A stretch of 64,000 nt of DNA, taken from NCBI GenBank assembly GCA_002713215.1, contig PAVO01000017.1, forward strand, positions 124,001 through 188,000, in the 5' to 3' direction. Below the pieces are notes generated by a model. That model made no database searches. It was not told where the DNA came from and saw only the letters and a program-made list of their open reading frames with translations. The position numbers and the translations under genes are program-made. The stretch comes from Crocinitomicaceae bacterium (lineage in GTDB: Bacteria > Bacteroidota > Bacteroidia > Flavobacteriales_G > Salibacteraceae). Below are positions 32,801-43,600 of the stretch, piece by piece (the stretch's first letter is position 1; every line of letters begins with the position of its first letter).

Positions 32801-35184
32801 ATTTGAATACTTCTAAACGCTGTGTCTTTGCAACCGTTAAGATCAGTATAAGTATAGCCTAATTGGAAAATACCATCTCCAGAAATGGAAGGATAAAAGT
32901 TGTTGCCAATGGTATACGAACTGAGGTAGTTTCCTCCGCTTGGTTTTCCTTGCGTAAGTGCAATTGCAAACTGAGTTTCACATTTGGGCGAAATGGAGTC
33001 GAGGGTTACAATAGGAATGGAATCTATTTGAATGGTCTGGTAAGCTGTGTCAGAGCAGCTTCCTGACTGAACGTGATAACCCAAGGTATGTGATCCGGCG
33101 CCCGCTGTTTTGGGTGAGAACAAAGAACCAACAACTCCGTTCCCAAAGTAGGAGCCTCCGGTTGGAAATCCATTAGTAAGTGAAAAAGCAGATGCGCTGG
33201 CGCAGATTCTATTGAGGGAAGAGAAAAAGACCGATGTACCACTTACTTTTATGGATTTGGTAACGGAATCTGAGCATCCAATGGAATCGGTATAAACGTA
33301 GGTAATGGGAAAGGTACCCTTTCCTGTAATGCTCTTTTTAAATATGGAATCCTGTACCACACCATAACCTTTGTAGGTACCTCCCTTAGGAGTTGCGGAA
33401 TTGAGAATAAGGGAAGTGTCTCTGGTGCAAAGTTCCGGGAGGTCAGGAAACTTTACAATACCAGAAGGTTGTGCCAAAACTTTTACCATTAGCGAAGTAT
33501 CCTTGCAACCGGCGTCATCCAGGATCAAGTTATAATTTCCCGGAAGAATAGCTTTGTATGAAGAGTCATTGGCATTACTAATTGGTAAACCGCTATATGT
33601 CCACTGGTATCGCCCTTTTTTATTTGATGTTTTTAGGGTTACACTTGAATTGTTGCAAAGGTATTGGTCCTTATAAGAAGAAAGTATGGCTGTGTCGGCA
33701 TCTGAACAATCTCCAATTCGTGCTGTAATTAGCGGATATTTGGAAGCAATTTTGGAAGTCTGTAATGTTTTACCAGCAATTATAGCCGGAGTGCTTTTTT
33801 GAAAATGAAGCATTAGGCTACCCTCACTATCAACGTCGGCGGAACGGAATAGGTAGGTAGTTGCAAGAGCATTAACATCGGATGCAGTTCCCCATATTCT
33901 ATTAAATGAGCTGTCTAAAAGAGCATAATATGAAACATAGTCGGTATAAGAATGTAAAACCAAGGTATCCGTTTTCCAATATAGCTCTCTTAGGGCACCA
34001 AACCCAATGTATAATTTCCCATTTTTTCTCCTTTTGAGCAGATTAAACCGAGGTTCCTTTGCCCACGATTCCAAAATGAGGTTATTTCCAATCGAATCAC
34101 CGTTGGCATCATACGCTGTTAAAATCAGATCGCCAATGGCATCGGTGATAAATGTTTTGGATCCAATTTTTATAATTTTAGATTTCTCAAGAGCGGCTCC
34201 AATCAGATATTGGTTCATGCCTTCATACAAAAACTTTGAAGGGTGAAAGCCCTCCCAAAGATGTTTTAGTTGTTTTACACTTCCATCACTATTTATTTGC
34301 AACAGGTAACTTGCATCGGTATTCATTTTTTTTGCATTTAAGGTATCCTGGTCATATATAATTTCACGATTAAAATTACCCATGATGTGAATGTTATTAG
34401 AATCGTCGATTTGAATTACGGGATCGGTCAAATAAGAATAACCGAATTTGGTTTCTAATTTTTTATTCCAGACAATGGAATCACCGGAAAATGAAATCTT
34501 TGATAAATAGAATGGGTTAATATTGGAACCGGGTGAGTAGAATGCCGAATCGCTTAATAATTTTAGGAAGGCGCCCGCATTTGAGAGTAGTACTCCATCT
34601 TCCGCATGGTCTATGTTAAGTTTAAATTTTCGGAGTCCGGCAGAGTTTATTCTAACATTTGCCTTACCAGTAAAGTGTTTTACTAGTTTTCCCGATTCAG
34701 TATACTTGGCAATTACTATCCCGGTAATGGGGTTTGAGAATGAACTTGCTTTTGATTTATCGATGGCCGGTAAGGTAATTGTATCCAATTTTGCACTATC
34801 TCCAGCGTACATGGCCATAGCGTAGATATACCCATTTTTGTACACGATATCTTGCATATAAACGATACAATTGCTGGCTCCAACCCAATTGATCCAGCGA
34901 ATGCCGCCCGTGTCGTTATAAGAACTTAAATATCCAATACCGGCATTGGTGACCGTGTTGCTATAACTTCCAAATTGTGCCGGTTGGTTAGTGGTTCCAA
35001 TGGATCCAATTACATAAGAATTTTCTGAAGTATCCGTAGCTGTTCCCCATGCATTTGAAACTCCATTTTTTGAGCCAACATCTCCTTCGGTAAACCAATC
35101 GAGCTGCTGGGCTGTTGCCTTTAGATTAAAAAGAAAACAGACACAAATCAGAAGTGCTTTTATTGGTGTTGTTTTGTCAAGCAT
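29839..35184 (-). CDS. Giant T9SS-exported adhesin with 14 tandem Ig-like repeats
   Basis: The 1781-residue protein begins with a signal peptide (LKATAQ near residue 25). Residues 26-500 form a propeller-like domain (AYVIGSIG-type strands). An Ig/PKD-like unit follows (about 505-575), then 14 repeats of about 75 residues, each opening with a lone Cys and closing C-x-D, with the signature GGTYSGTGV and SFTDxNSCTDSA (residues 575-1617). The last 80 residues contain FKYYPNPTNGKLHVDI and DGMYFIEF, a type A T9SS domain. It should be displayed on the cell surface and probably mediates adhesion; the ligand is unknown. It resembles the repeat architecture, not the sequence, of gliding adhesins. Confidence 0.85.
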   Translation of the reverse strand: MLDKTTPIKALLICVCFLFNLKATAQQLDWFTEGDVGSKNGVSNAWGTATDTSENSYVIGSIGTTNQPAQFGSYSNTVTNAGIGYLSSYNDTGGIRWINWVGASNCIVYMQDIVYKNGYIYAMAMYAGDSAKLDTITLPAIDKSKASSFSNPITGIVIAKYTESGKLVKHFTGKANVRINSAGLRKFKLNIDHAEDGVLLSNAGAFLKLLSDSAFYSPGSNINPFYLSKISFSGDSIVWNKKLETKFGYSYLTDPVIQIDDSNNIHIMGNFNREIIYDQDTLNAKKMNTDASYLLQINSDGSVKQLKHLWEGFHPSKFLYEGMNQYLIGAALEKSKIIKIGSKTFITDAIGDLILTAYDANGDSIGNNLILESWAKEPRFNLLKRRKNGKLYIGFGALRELYWKTDTLVLHSYTDYVSYYALLDSSFNRIWGTASDVNALATTYLFRSADVDSEGSLMLHFQKSTPAIIAGKTLQTSKIASKYPLITARIGDCSDADTAILSSYKDQYLCNNSSVTLKTSNKKGRYQWTYSGLPISNANDSSYKAILPGNYNLILDDAGCKDTSLMVKVLAQPSGIVKFPDLPELCTRDTSLILNSATPKGGTYKGYGVVQDSIFKKSITGKGTFPITYVYTDSIGCSDSVTKSIKVSGTSVFFSSLNRICASASAFSLTNGFPTGGSYFGNGVVGSLFSPKTAGAGSHTLGYHVQSGSCSDTAYQTIQIDSIPIVTLDSISPKCETQFAIALTQGKPSGGNYLSSYTIGNNFYPSISGDGIFQLGYTYTDLNGCKDTAFRSIQIDPSDTARLSPFTTLCSNSPDQVLSGGTPWGGKYRINGTIDLLLRPSSLGSGNHTIKYQISNTCVVDSATQTLSINASPTVSLPSFSPYCISADSFGLTTGTPAGGTYRIGGNTVVGFSPTQYGKGTFPVTYTYIDGNSCQDSTTKRITVNPLPTVSFTSLPDQCNSNSIFVLTQGSPVGGTYTGNGVNGTNFNASSAGVGTHTLKYTFTDSNSCTDSADQTISVLSAPVLSHPLVNDVCSGSSAFQLTGALPVGGTYVGAGTDSTGLFSPGLANIGTNKIYYVYGSACGIDSIEVNIQVYAQPNVTLAGFLNVCANADSVTLSGASPVGGTFSGTSVYGSKFNPAIGVGSYSITYSFTDTNSCTDSASQTLVVDSVPVVSLSSIPNVCANASSVTLSQGTPAGGTYSGAGVSGSNFTPSVVGTSTIKYKFTDLKGCSDSASASIQVDSVPKVSFTAPSDRCQAAPTVVLNTGKPVGGSYSGTGVYLNSFYPDSAQAGKHVISYSFTDGNNCTDSIADTVEVYAQPTVTLASFSNVCANADSVTLSGAGPIGGNFSGTSVYGTKFNPAIGVGSYSITYSFTNANSCTDSASQTLVVDSVPVVTLSSIPNICANAASVSLSQGTPTGGTYSGTGISGSNFTPIAVGSSTIKYKFTDLKGCSDSTSGNIQVDSVPNILFILDSAICKNANALTLSGTPIGGTYSGKAVTGNLFDPAISASNRDSVTYSYIDLNGCSDSVIRKIKIDSVPKVSFASLVGICKNEDQRIITGGLPSGGKYYSPFIDTANHKFSTSLSGSGKFEVIYVYSDANSCTDSAKSILAVWENPSVNLGNDTTICNVQVLELNPNIDSASHDWSTGKNTKGITVGTAGTYWVLVTDSNGCSSSDTIAVSYEAICTGISEINGSDYSFKYYPNPTNGKLHVDITNYPQNKASLTVRNAAGRIMKKIKLEGIDEYYDFTLNLSEFPDGMYFIEFSSKDISSMHRIILNK
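30330..33445. repeat. Array of 14 tandem ~222-bp repeats in the adhesin gene
   Basis: Units are about 73-77 codons each. Units 8-9 and 11-12 are far more alike than the others: the block around 30803-31072 and that around 31469-31738 (offset exactly 666 bp) share long identical stretches, for example CTACCACCAAGGTTTGTGAG in both. This points to a recent duplication of a three-unit segment. Confidence 0.9.
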
Positions 35185-35296
35185 AAAGATTACGGGTTCA
35201 ACTACAAATATGGGTACAATTTTCCTGTTTTTTTAGTTTCACTGAGAATGTCTTAAAAAGAAAAATTGAACGGCCTATAACCCAAAAAGTTTCCGA

Positions 35297-36172
35297 TTAT
35301 TCTATAAGCACAATCTTATTTACAACCCTTTCTGTGTTGGTCAATCGAATGGTATGCCATCCGCTGCCTCCAATAAAAATTTCGTCATTGGACATGTAGT
35401 CGTTGTTGGAGTATACCACTTGCCCCATTCCATTTAACACTTCCAACGTAGTTGCACCAATCGTATATTTAAATTCTATTCGAAATACGCCTGAACTTGG
35501 ATTGGGGTAAACTGAAAAGTCAGATGGTTGTGAGAAAGCTGATATTGAAGATATTCCGGCCCCGGTATCTCCGGCTTTTATGGCTTTATCGGCTTCATCT
35601 TCATAAGCATATTCAGAGATTTCCAATGAACAATACTTGGAAGAAATGTCAGCGGTAATCCGGAGTTTAATCCAGCCATGGTGTTCTTTTCCGTTTATCT
35701 CCAGTTTAAAGCCCATGTATTTCCAGCCTTCATTCATAAAGTGCGGCACCGATGGATCGGAGCCAGAAGCATGGGCATCATATTTTACCAGGGTAACGTT
35801 ATTCGGAGTGCCGGTTCTCCAGTCTTGAGACGAATTTATACTTGAACCTGATGGTAATTTCATGGCCATATCGTAGCCGTGCCCTTTGTTGATGGTTTTA
35901 TCAATCAATAACCACATTTTGTATTTTCCACTGCAATCGATATCTATTGCATCGGTATTAAATAGTCCATTGTAGAAATTAATTTTTATCTGGTTTAGGG
36001 TTGCTCCCGACTTGTCTTTGATGAAGTAGGTAGTGTCCAGGTTAGAAAAACCAAACCTACTTGTTATTTCCATTTTTAAGGGCTGGGTTACACGTACTAT
36101 AGAAGCAACTAGGGCGGAAGAGCTTATTGCGATAAGGATTAAAGAGCAGAATAAAAGTTTAAGTGTTTTCAT
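35297..36172 (-). CDS. Secreted T9SS type A protein
   Basis: The 291-residue product has a signal peptide (LIAISSSALVAS) and a beta-rich middle with WLLIDKTINKGHGYDMAM and WKYMGFKLEINGKEHHGWI, where the HHGW segment resembles Bacteroidota surface proteins that describe metadata-like 'LEPR'-type domains but is not a match I can name. The end carries FSVYPNPSSGVFRIEF and RVVNKIVLIE, a T9SS sorting domain. It is not obviously part of the adhesin operon (112 bases apart, same strand). Confidence 0.75.
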   Translation of the reverse strand: MKTLKLLFCSLILIAISSSALVASIVRVTQPLKMEITSRFGFSNLDTTYFIKDKSGATLNQIKINFYNGLFNTDAIDIDCSGKYKMWLLIDKTINKGHGYDMAMKLPSGSSINSSQDWRTGTPNNVTLVKYDAHASGSDPSVPHFMNEGWKYMGFKLEINGKEHHGWIKLRITADISSKYCSLEISEYAYEDEADKAIKAGDTGAGISSISAFSQPSDFSVYPNPSSGVFRIEFKYTIGATTLEVLNGMGQVVYSNNDYMSNDEIFIGGSGWHTIRLTNTERVVNKIVLIE

Positions 36173-36557
36173 AATTATCTAAAGGTTATAAGTGCTTTTT
36201 ATTTGAAACGAACATCATTGGATTATAAGTCTCTATGAATGTAAATATTGGTCTGCTAAGGTAGCGGATAATTGCTAAACTTCTGTACGTGTGTACACGT
36301 AGAAATCTAACGATTTGAAAACTTGAAGGTTAACTATTCAAGTTGTTCTTGATTGGGAACAATCTGATAGCGAGTAGGTTAGTGAATCTTTAGGAATTCG
36401 TGCAATTTTGTCTTGAAAAAGAATAAAACAAATGGATAGATCTATTGGTTTTTTGGGTTTTTAATCTTGATCAAAATGGCCATGTAAAATAAAGTATGTT
36501 GAAAATGGGGGGAGAAGATGAAAGCTCATCGTTACATTTATATAGATTTGATATTTC
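36173..36557. promoter_or_regulatory. 385-bp divergent intergenic region with operator-like palindrome
   Basis: This spacer lies between the divergent genes at 36172 and 36558. It is AT-rich with no frame longer than a few codons. Its one notable element is TACGTGTGTACACGTA at 36286-36301: two 7-base arms (TACGTGT and ACACGTA) around GT. With the following GAAA it forms a 20-mer repeated with one change at 56662-56681 on the other strand. It may serve either flanking gene. Confidence 0.6.
36286..36305 (+). repeat. 20-bp inverted-copy motif, copy 1
   Basis: TACGTGTGTACACGTAGAAA. The reverse complement of 56662-56681 matches at 19 of 20 positions. The core is a dyad, so a dimeric DNA-binding protein is the likeliest reader. 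It lies 114 bases upstream of the 36172 start and 252 bases upstream of the 36558 start. Confidence 0.7.
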
Positions 36558-37190
36558 ATGAATTTACCGAATAAAAATTTGCTTCAAGGAGAACGTGTAA
36601 TTAGGGCAACATATGATGAAGATACCATTACTGTGTATCAAGCTTTTAGCAAAGAAATTGCACTGTCTGCAGTTAGAGCTCAAACTTTTGTTTCTCCACC
36701 TTTCAAAATGGATCGTATGACCTGGATTAAGCCTTCATTTCTTTGGATGATGTACCGAAGTGGATGGGCCACAAAACAATATCAGGAGTGTATTTTGGCT
36801 ATTAAAATAAAGCGGGAAGGATTTAATTGGGCTATAAAAAACTCATGTCTGTCACATTTTAACAATCAAATTCATAATAATAATTATGAAGAATGGAAAA
36901 ATAAACTAAAAAACTCTCCTGTGAGGATACAATGGGATCCTGAAAGGAATATTTTATTAGAGCCTATGCATTTCCGCTCTATTCAAATTGGGCTCTCTGG
37001 TGTCGCAGTAGAAAAGTATGTATCTGAATGGATTCAACAAATCGTGAATATTACAGAGATATGTGAAATCATCCGTCAAAAAATTGAAGAAGGTAAACTA
37101 AATCAGGTCAAGGAATTATTACCAAATGAACGGTTGTATCCATTACCGGCTAATTTAGAATTAAATATAAATCACAGTAATCCTTTTTGA
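36558..37190 (+). CDS. DUF4291 family protein
   Basis: The 210-residue protein carries the family's core: ERVIRATYDEDTITVYQAF near residue 12 and RMTWIKPSFLWMMYRSGWA near 53-71, then QECILAIKIKREGF and LEPMHFRSIQIGL. It has no signal peptide or membrane segment. The conserved Arg, Tyr and Trp residues suggest an enzyme, but the activity of DUF4291 is not known to me. Its stop runs 19 bases into the 3' end of the convergent candidate immunity gene, an unusual arrangement. It may be unrelated to the toxin operon or act as an accessory. Confidence 0.85.
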   Translation: MNLPNKNLLQGERVIRATYDEDTITVYQAFSKEIALSAVRAQTFVSPPFKMDRMTWIKPSFLWMMYRSGWATKQYQECILAIKIKREGFNWAIKNSCLSHFNNQIHNNNYEEWKNKLKNSPVRIQWDPERNILLEPMHFRSIQIGLSGVAVEKYVSEWIQQIVNITEICEIIRQKIEEGKLNQVKELLPNERLYPLPANLELNINHSNPF

Positions 37191-37681
37191 ATTAATTCCT
37201 TTTTTGCATAATTCGCAATAATTGTGTTTTTATAATCTGAAAGCAGTTTTAGCCGTTCTATAGATTCCTGATTGTTTATACCAGATAAGGATTTTATACA
37301 CTTTCTGGCTAATTGGTACGTGTCATCATATTCCAAATATTCTAATTTTAATAGCGCTGTTTTATAAAGGAAATCTACGGTATTAGAATCATGATATTCT
37401 TTTAACAATGTTACAATATCCTCATGTTTATTATGCCATTTTTCTAACAACAAATTGGATAACTTGGAAACAAAGGTGGGAATTGAAAAGGCATTTGTAG
37501 ATAACAACACTATTGCTTCCTCAATTAAATCAGAATCTTTTTTGGATACCCCCCTCTTAAGTAGTTCAATTACAAACTGATCACTGAGGGTTGTCTTGTT
37601 AAAATAAGTTTTTAAAAACTGATTTTCATTCAAAATCCCAGAGTGTAACGAGGCTATTAGTTTTTTTGTTCTTTCTTCCAT
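37172..37681 (-). CDS. Candidate immunity protein for the RHS toxin (helical repeat type)
   Basis: The 169-residue cytoplasmic protein (no signal peptide) is all alpha-helical in character, with short paired helices such as FLYKTALLKLEYLEYDDTYQL and TIIANYAKKELIQKGLL, similar to HEAT-like immunity proteins. Its ATG overlaps the stop of the RHS gene by one base (TAATG), so toxin and partner are translationally coupled. Polymorphic toxin genes normally have their immunity gene in exactly this place. The family is not recognised; the function is inferred from position and fold. Confidence 0.6.
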   Translation of the reverse strand: MEERTKKLIASLHSGILNENQFLKTYFNKTTLSDQFVIELLKRGVSKKDSDLIEEAIVLLSTNAFSIPTFVSKLSNLLLEKWHNKHEDIVTLLKEYHDSNTVDFLYKTALLKLEYLEYDDTYQLARKCIKSLSGINNQESIERLKLLSDYKNTIIANYAKKELIQKGLL

Positions 37682-40600
37682 TAATTGACCTTTTTAAAGC
37701 TCTTAATTCCAGAATTAAAAATATCAAGAGCTTTGCCATTACCCAAACCAATGTTCAACTGAGTGCCCTCTACCTTAAAAAATGCATTTGTACTTTTCCA
37801 ACCTTTTGACACAAGTGGCAGTTGGCTCATAGGATGACCCGAGGCCGCATTTCTTACACCAATACCTTCAAGCTGTGAAATTGTACTAGGTTTTAAATTA
37901 ATTCTAAAAATGGTGCCTTCATATCCACTTGCAAATGCTTTTGACGAAGATATAAACGTTTCAGTTCCTGCGGGCATTTTACCAGTTTTAATAAAAATCT
38001 CAGCAGCCTCATCACTCATAGTGCGATAAACAACGGTTGATCTTGTTGCAGTTGAATAGAAACTAACTCCGAGTGAAAGCGCCATAAATATAGGGTCTTT
38101 ATCCAGACTAACCATATCAATTCGACCACTGGCAAGGTGGCTTTCGCTGCGCCCATATTTCCATGCATTAATGTAAATAGAAGCCCAGTTATCTACGAAT
38201 GATGGATCCAGTTTATCTACCGCCAAATAGTTGGGAATTGTTTGATCCATACCAGGAAGGCCTGCTGCGTATGGGCTGCTATTTTCAAAACCAGCCTCAT
38301 ACGCATCTTTCGCAATCATATTACCATATTGTTCCCTGGTATACCAACCCGCTTTATGATCTTCACTTCCTCCATGGTAAACATAATCTTGCTTTCTTTC
38401 GTAAGCAATAAATCCATCTGCAGAATATTCAGTATGAGTATAAGTACCCTCAAATATTCCACCTTCTTTAGCTTCCGTTGGACAATTTTGACACCTTCCT
38501 TCCCCTTCGAGTCCTGTAGGGTCAGCAAAGTAGATTGGGTTGTTGTTAAATGCAGCATATGGGCTTTGGTATGGATATTTAGCCGCCAAGGGATCAACGC
38601 TTAACCATCTGGCAATTCTTGGGTCATATTGCCTAAATTCGGTAGTATAACTGTTGCCATAATCGTCTTTTTCGTTGTCCTTTTCCATACCGTTAAACCC
38701 GTAGCGGTAGGCACTAAGGTTACCATTTCTACCGGGCATGGGCATGCCAAAGGGATAATAATCAGTATGACTTATTACTTCGGCAAGTGGTACATCTGTA
38801 TTTGTAGAAGCTTGCAGTACTTTAAAGTTGTCCATTTTAAACTCTGCAAAGTTTTGACTGGAACTGCTGCCGGTCATGGAACCCATATCGCCCTTAAACT
38901 CAAATTTCACATTTCCGGCAATGGTCATGAAAGACATTGAATAATGCTGTGAACCGGCACTGGTTTGGTTGGTCCAATTGTCTATGAGAACAGTACCCCC
39001 ATCGCTAATCCTCCAATTGGTTTGTTGAACCTGATCGTCACTAATGTCAAACTCAATGGTGTACTTGGTATTGGGGGCAAGTGTGAAACTTTGCTCCATC
39101 AAAATGTTTTGATCCCCAATTACATTATTGATAACGTGGAGTTTGTTATTTCGGTTGAATAAAGAGGTATTGGCATGTGAAGCGATAAAACCGCCCAAGG
39201 TTCCCGAATTAAAATCTTCGGTTAAGAATGGGGTATAAACGAAATTCGCAATTTTTTTGTCGCTTACCACTTCAATTACATTTCCGAGGTGATTGGCAAG
39301 CTCATACATTCGTTTTCCAATCACATTTTTGTAGGCTTGTTCAAAGAAAGATTCGTTGTTGTCGATGTTTAGGGTAGTTGCATTTAAATCGTAGTTTATG
39401 CTTGGATCTTTGGGTGCCGTGGAATAAACAACCAGCGCCCAAAAACCACTTTTGTTAGTAACATAAGCGGCATAGTCTGTCAAGTTGGAACCGTTTATTC
39501 GAGCTGCTAAATCAACCAATTGGTTGTAGTAAGTTTTTGCTGCAAATGTGGGATAGTTGATAGCATCTTGAGTAAACAAATCATCGTTGTTTACCTTGAG
39601 CGCAATGGTTCCCGTGGTACCGTTTCCCATCATAAAGCTAATGGGAACGGGATTATCATAGACCAGGACCACCATTTTGCCGGTGTAAAGTGTGTTCTGT
39701 ACGGTTCCATAGTCAATATCAAAAGTCAATTCCGTTGGATCTATATTGTATTGAAATGTTGCATTGGCCATGGGTTTATTTTGTGTAATAATCCCAAGCC
39801 GTTCAGAGCCATAAATATTGTGTTCGGCAAGCTTTAGGTGTAATCCACTATTGGGTTCGGTATATACCTGAAGCGGAGTTTCCAACTCATTTCCTCCTTC
39901 TATGGTTCTGGCCCTAAAGTCTTGCATACTGCCACTGGATGGATCACTGAGGAATATTTTAACACACCCTCCCCACAAAACGGCCTGGAAATTTGGATTT
40001 GTTGTGGTTGAATTGATTGCCTGCACAATGTTTTGAGCTTTCACCTGAATAGGATCCATAGCATTGAATGAAATGGTTCCACCATGAATATCGGATCCCG
40101 AGAATTCCCCTTGATAAATATTAATTTCTTCAACATCTTCATTGGGGCAGTAGAGAATATATTCTACGGTTGGTGAAAAGTATTTATTATAGGTGGCTAT
40201 AATATTCCCAGTAACATCATAAACATAATATGTACTTGTCCAACTTCGTTCATCTAAAAGGTCACCGTTACCATCTTTGTATTTTACAGTCTTAACCCAT
40301 CTACGGTTGTCAGCTCCATATATAAAGGCTAAATCAGCTCCGTCAAGTCCGGTTCCTCTTTTAAGCGTTTTTAGTTTTCCGGAATTGGTCCATTCGAACT
40401 TGCCACCCATGCCGTTATCGACATTAATGCTAATATCCTGAGTAAGTTGACCTATTTGATCGTAGGTATAGTTGTTAGGAAGTTGACCTTGTTGGATATC
40501 TGTTGTTCCATTATTGGCGAAATCTTCAACCATATGAAGCTGGTGCCCTGGTGTAGAACCTTTTACAAGGTAGGAATAAGTCAAATGGTCCATTTCATTC

Positions 40601-43600
40601 ATTCCGCCGGAAGTAAATGTGTTTCTAATCAGGTCCGTTATGTCACCGTCAATGGTATAATTTAAATCAACTAAATAATCTGTTGTAGCTTGTGCGGCTG
40701 TATAATCATTGGTTCCATGAACAAAGGCATCGGAATAGTTGTTCATGTTTTTTAAGCGGTAAAGCACATCATACTTGAAGGAACGAAACTGAGCCGGTAA
40801 AATATCATTATTCTGATCCATAATAGCAGTGGCCATTCCCCCAATATTTCCACCATACATGTTATGACCATTTCCCGTATTGTTAAAATCCGTTTCAATT
40901 GGCGAACCTGCAAGCGATGCAAGAAAGTAATCAGAGGTGGTTGTGTTGGCTAAGTCTATTGATTTATAATCAGTCGTGTTATATATTAGGTTGAAACCGA
41001 ATGCATCGTGGCCAATGGATTTGTGCAGGTTGTTTTCCTGAGCCAGGTAGCCATTTCCTTTTTTACTGTCTTTTCCAATTTCACGGCTGGAATTTAATGT
41101 TGTAGAGTTAACCCCTTTTAACCATCCTTGCACGGTGTAGGCATAATCCATTCCCTGAACCTTATTTTGACTAAGCTCTTTTCTTGCCAACCAACCGTTT
41201 CTATAATACTTATAATCGGCTTCCCGGTTCCAAATTCTTCCATCAGTGCTAACCAATACCTCATTCAATTTGTTATCCAGGTCATATTCATACTTATGAA
41301 TGAGTTGATCGAGTTCTCCTTCCTGATAGTCCATTTGCATAACCTGGCTAGAGATAAGATCATAGGTGTATTTCATTACTTTAATGGGTTGCTCAAGAAT
41401 GTCCAATTCTTTAATGTCTTGTAAGTAGTATTTTACGTTGCCATGCTGATCGTAACTATAATGAATGGCGTTGTCATATTCTTCATCACTTTTATAGCCT
41501 ACAACACTTGGTAAATTGTATTCTTCGAAATAGATGGTGGAAACTATATTTCCCCTCAGGTTTTGCTGGGTGAAATTTTGGTACTCAGGCAGTGCATATT
41601 TAGACAAAGCATTGGTTATTCGAGAGGCAATGGACGGTATTTGATCGTCGTAAATGTATCTGGTAACTTCAGTTTTAAAAGGCAATGATCCGGTTGGAAT
41701 AGTGGTGTTATCAGTTATCCAGGCCATAAAGTCGTTTTGGTTTTTGGCAATGGCATCCGTAATCGGCCCTGGATTAAAAGGCCCTCTTACTTTGCCCGTT
41801 TCTTTCATCCTTCCCAGCTCATCATAAAGCGTGTAGGAGTATGCCGGGTCATTGGGGAATTCTTCTAGTTGAAGCTGGTTCTGAGAAACTATAATTCTGC
41901 CCAGATAGTCGTACCAAAATTTGGTTATTCCACCATCAGGAGATTTAGAATAGGTAACAGCATTCAGAGAATTATAATCGTATTCTGTTGCCATTTCGGT
42001 ATTATGGATTGTGTTACCTCCCGTGTTTACTGCGCTTGGTGGTACAGTTTGAACCAGATTTCCTGCTAAATCGTAATAGGATAGGGTAATGGCAGCAGGG
42101 TTGGATTCACTGGTTAGGGTATACGTTTCGTCTATTTGGTTGCAGGCATTTTTATAGTTTTTTCTAAATAGTTTTTTATCGATTTCCAACTGTTTTTCGT
42201 AATCATAGATTGCTTTTGATCTGGCTTTAAACGCTCTTTCCCGATTACCGCAATCGGGAATGGGGTCTTCACCTTTTTTAGTAATTCCATAGGAGCAAAT
42301 GCTTAAATCAAGGGCGCTGTTGCTGTTAAGAATCCGATCTTTATGAGTTTTGTGTGCCTGAATCGACCCATTTATGACAATGCTTGTGTAATCGTTTAGA
42401 ACTGCCGTAATTTCGAACTTATTGGTGGTTGAAGCTCCGGAAGAAAATACGGGAATTAGGTTCTTAAACGAGGAAATTGTTGTTAAGTCAAAACCAGAGT
42501 AGGGCTCTTCAAGAAAAACATTACTTCCGGTTACACAAGACCCCACCAAATCGATTTCCCATTCGTTAAATGTGTTTAAAGCCATTGTTTCAACCGATAC
42601 CTTGTTGGTTTTATCAGCTGCACAAGGGTGTAAACTACTGTAATAAATATCATGTCCCATTTTAAGCGAATATGGGGGTAACCCTGGACCCAGAAGCTTA
42701 AACCTAACCAATTCATCCAGTAATTTCTCTACATCCTTTGCTTCCTGCGTAGTCATAAAGTTCGATTTTAAGTTGCTACTTTGCTTGTAGTCGTAACACG
42801 CTTTTCGCATGGCATCAATTTCGGAAGCAGCGATGTCTACCTCGTACTTTTTGTTTATGAATTGGGCCAATAACAGATGTGTATTGGCATGTCCAACATG
42901 GTTTGGGTAGTCGTCTACAAATTGATCTGAAACAGCAGCATCCTGAGTAAGTTCATCGTCAATAATTTCACATGTGATGCATTTTTCACATTCGAAACCT
43001 TCAGGAACCATGATTTTTTTAGTACTTAAACTGGAAAGTTCACTTGCACTCCATACTTCTCCGTTTTTTGAATCAGGGTTCGATGCTAAACATTGACACG
43101 CTTTGTCGCTAATGTTGTCAATTACATATCCGTAGTGATGTTCAAAATAATCAGATTCATCTATGACTCCGGAAGGTAAATTGTTTAAGCCCTTATCTGT
43201 GTCATAGTCAATTCGATTTTGGACAATGGCATTGCACCCACAATCATCAAGGAATTGAATTTTCGCTACCGGGTTTGCGTAACTGGGCGCTTTTATTAAT
43301 AATGGCGAACATAATTCAGTTTTATAGTTAGCACCAAGATGGTAAGTTAAAACATCGTCGAAGGAATAAAACGTTCCACCACTCGTAGGTGTGAATGGAA
43401 TAGAGGATTGCTGTGCTCCCAGCGGACCATCATTTTTACAGGCATTGATGAAAACACCAATTAAATCGGGTTCGATTGCTGCTTTTTGTGCTGTGGTTAA
43501 ACTACAACCAGCCAAATCCCTTATCCAAGTAGATACTGCAGCATTCGCCATAGTTGTGCAATTGTTATGATTGTTGGTGTTAAGTAAATTATTCAGTTTA

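Noticed and set aside
30330-33445. Tandem repeats considered as a CRISPR array
   Set aside because: Units are ~222 bp, lie in one open frame with protein-level conservation and have no short repeat/spacer pattern.
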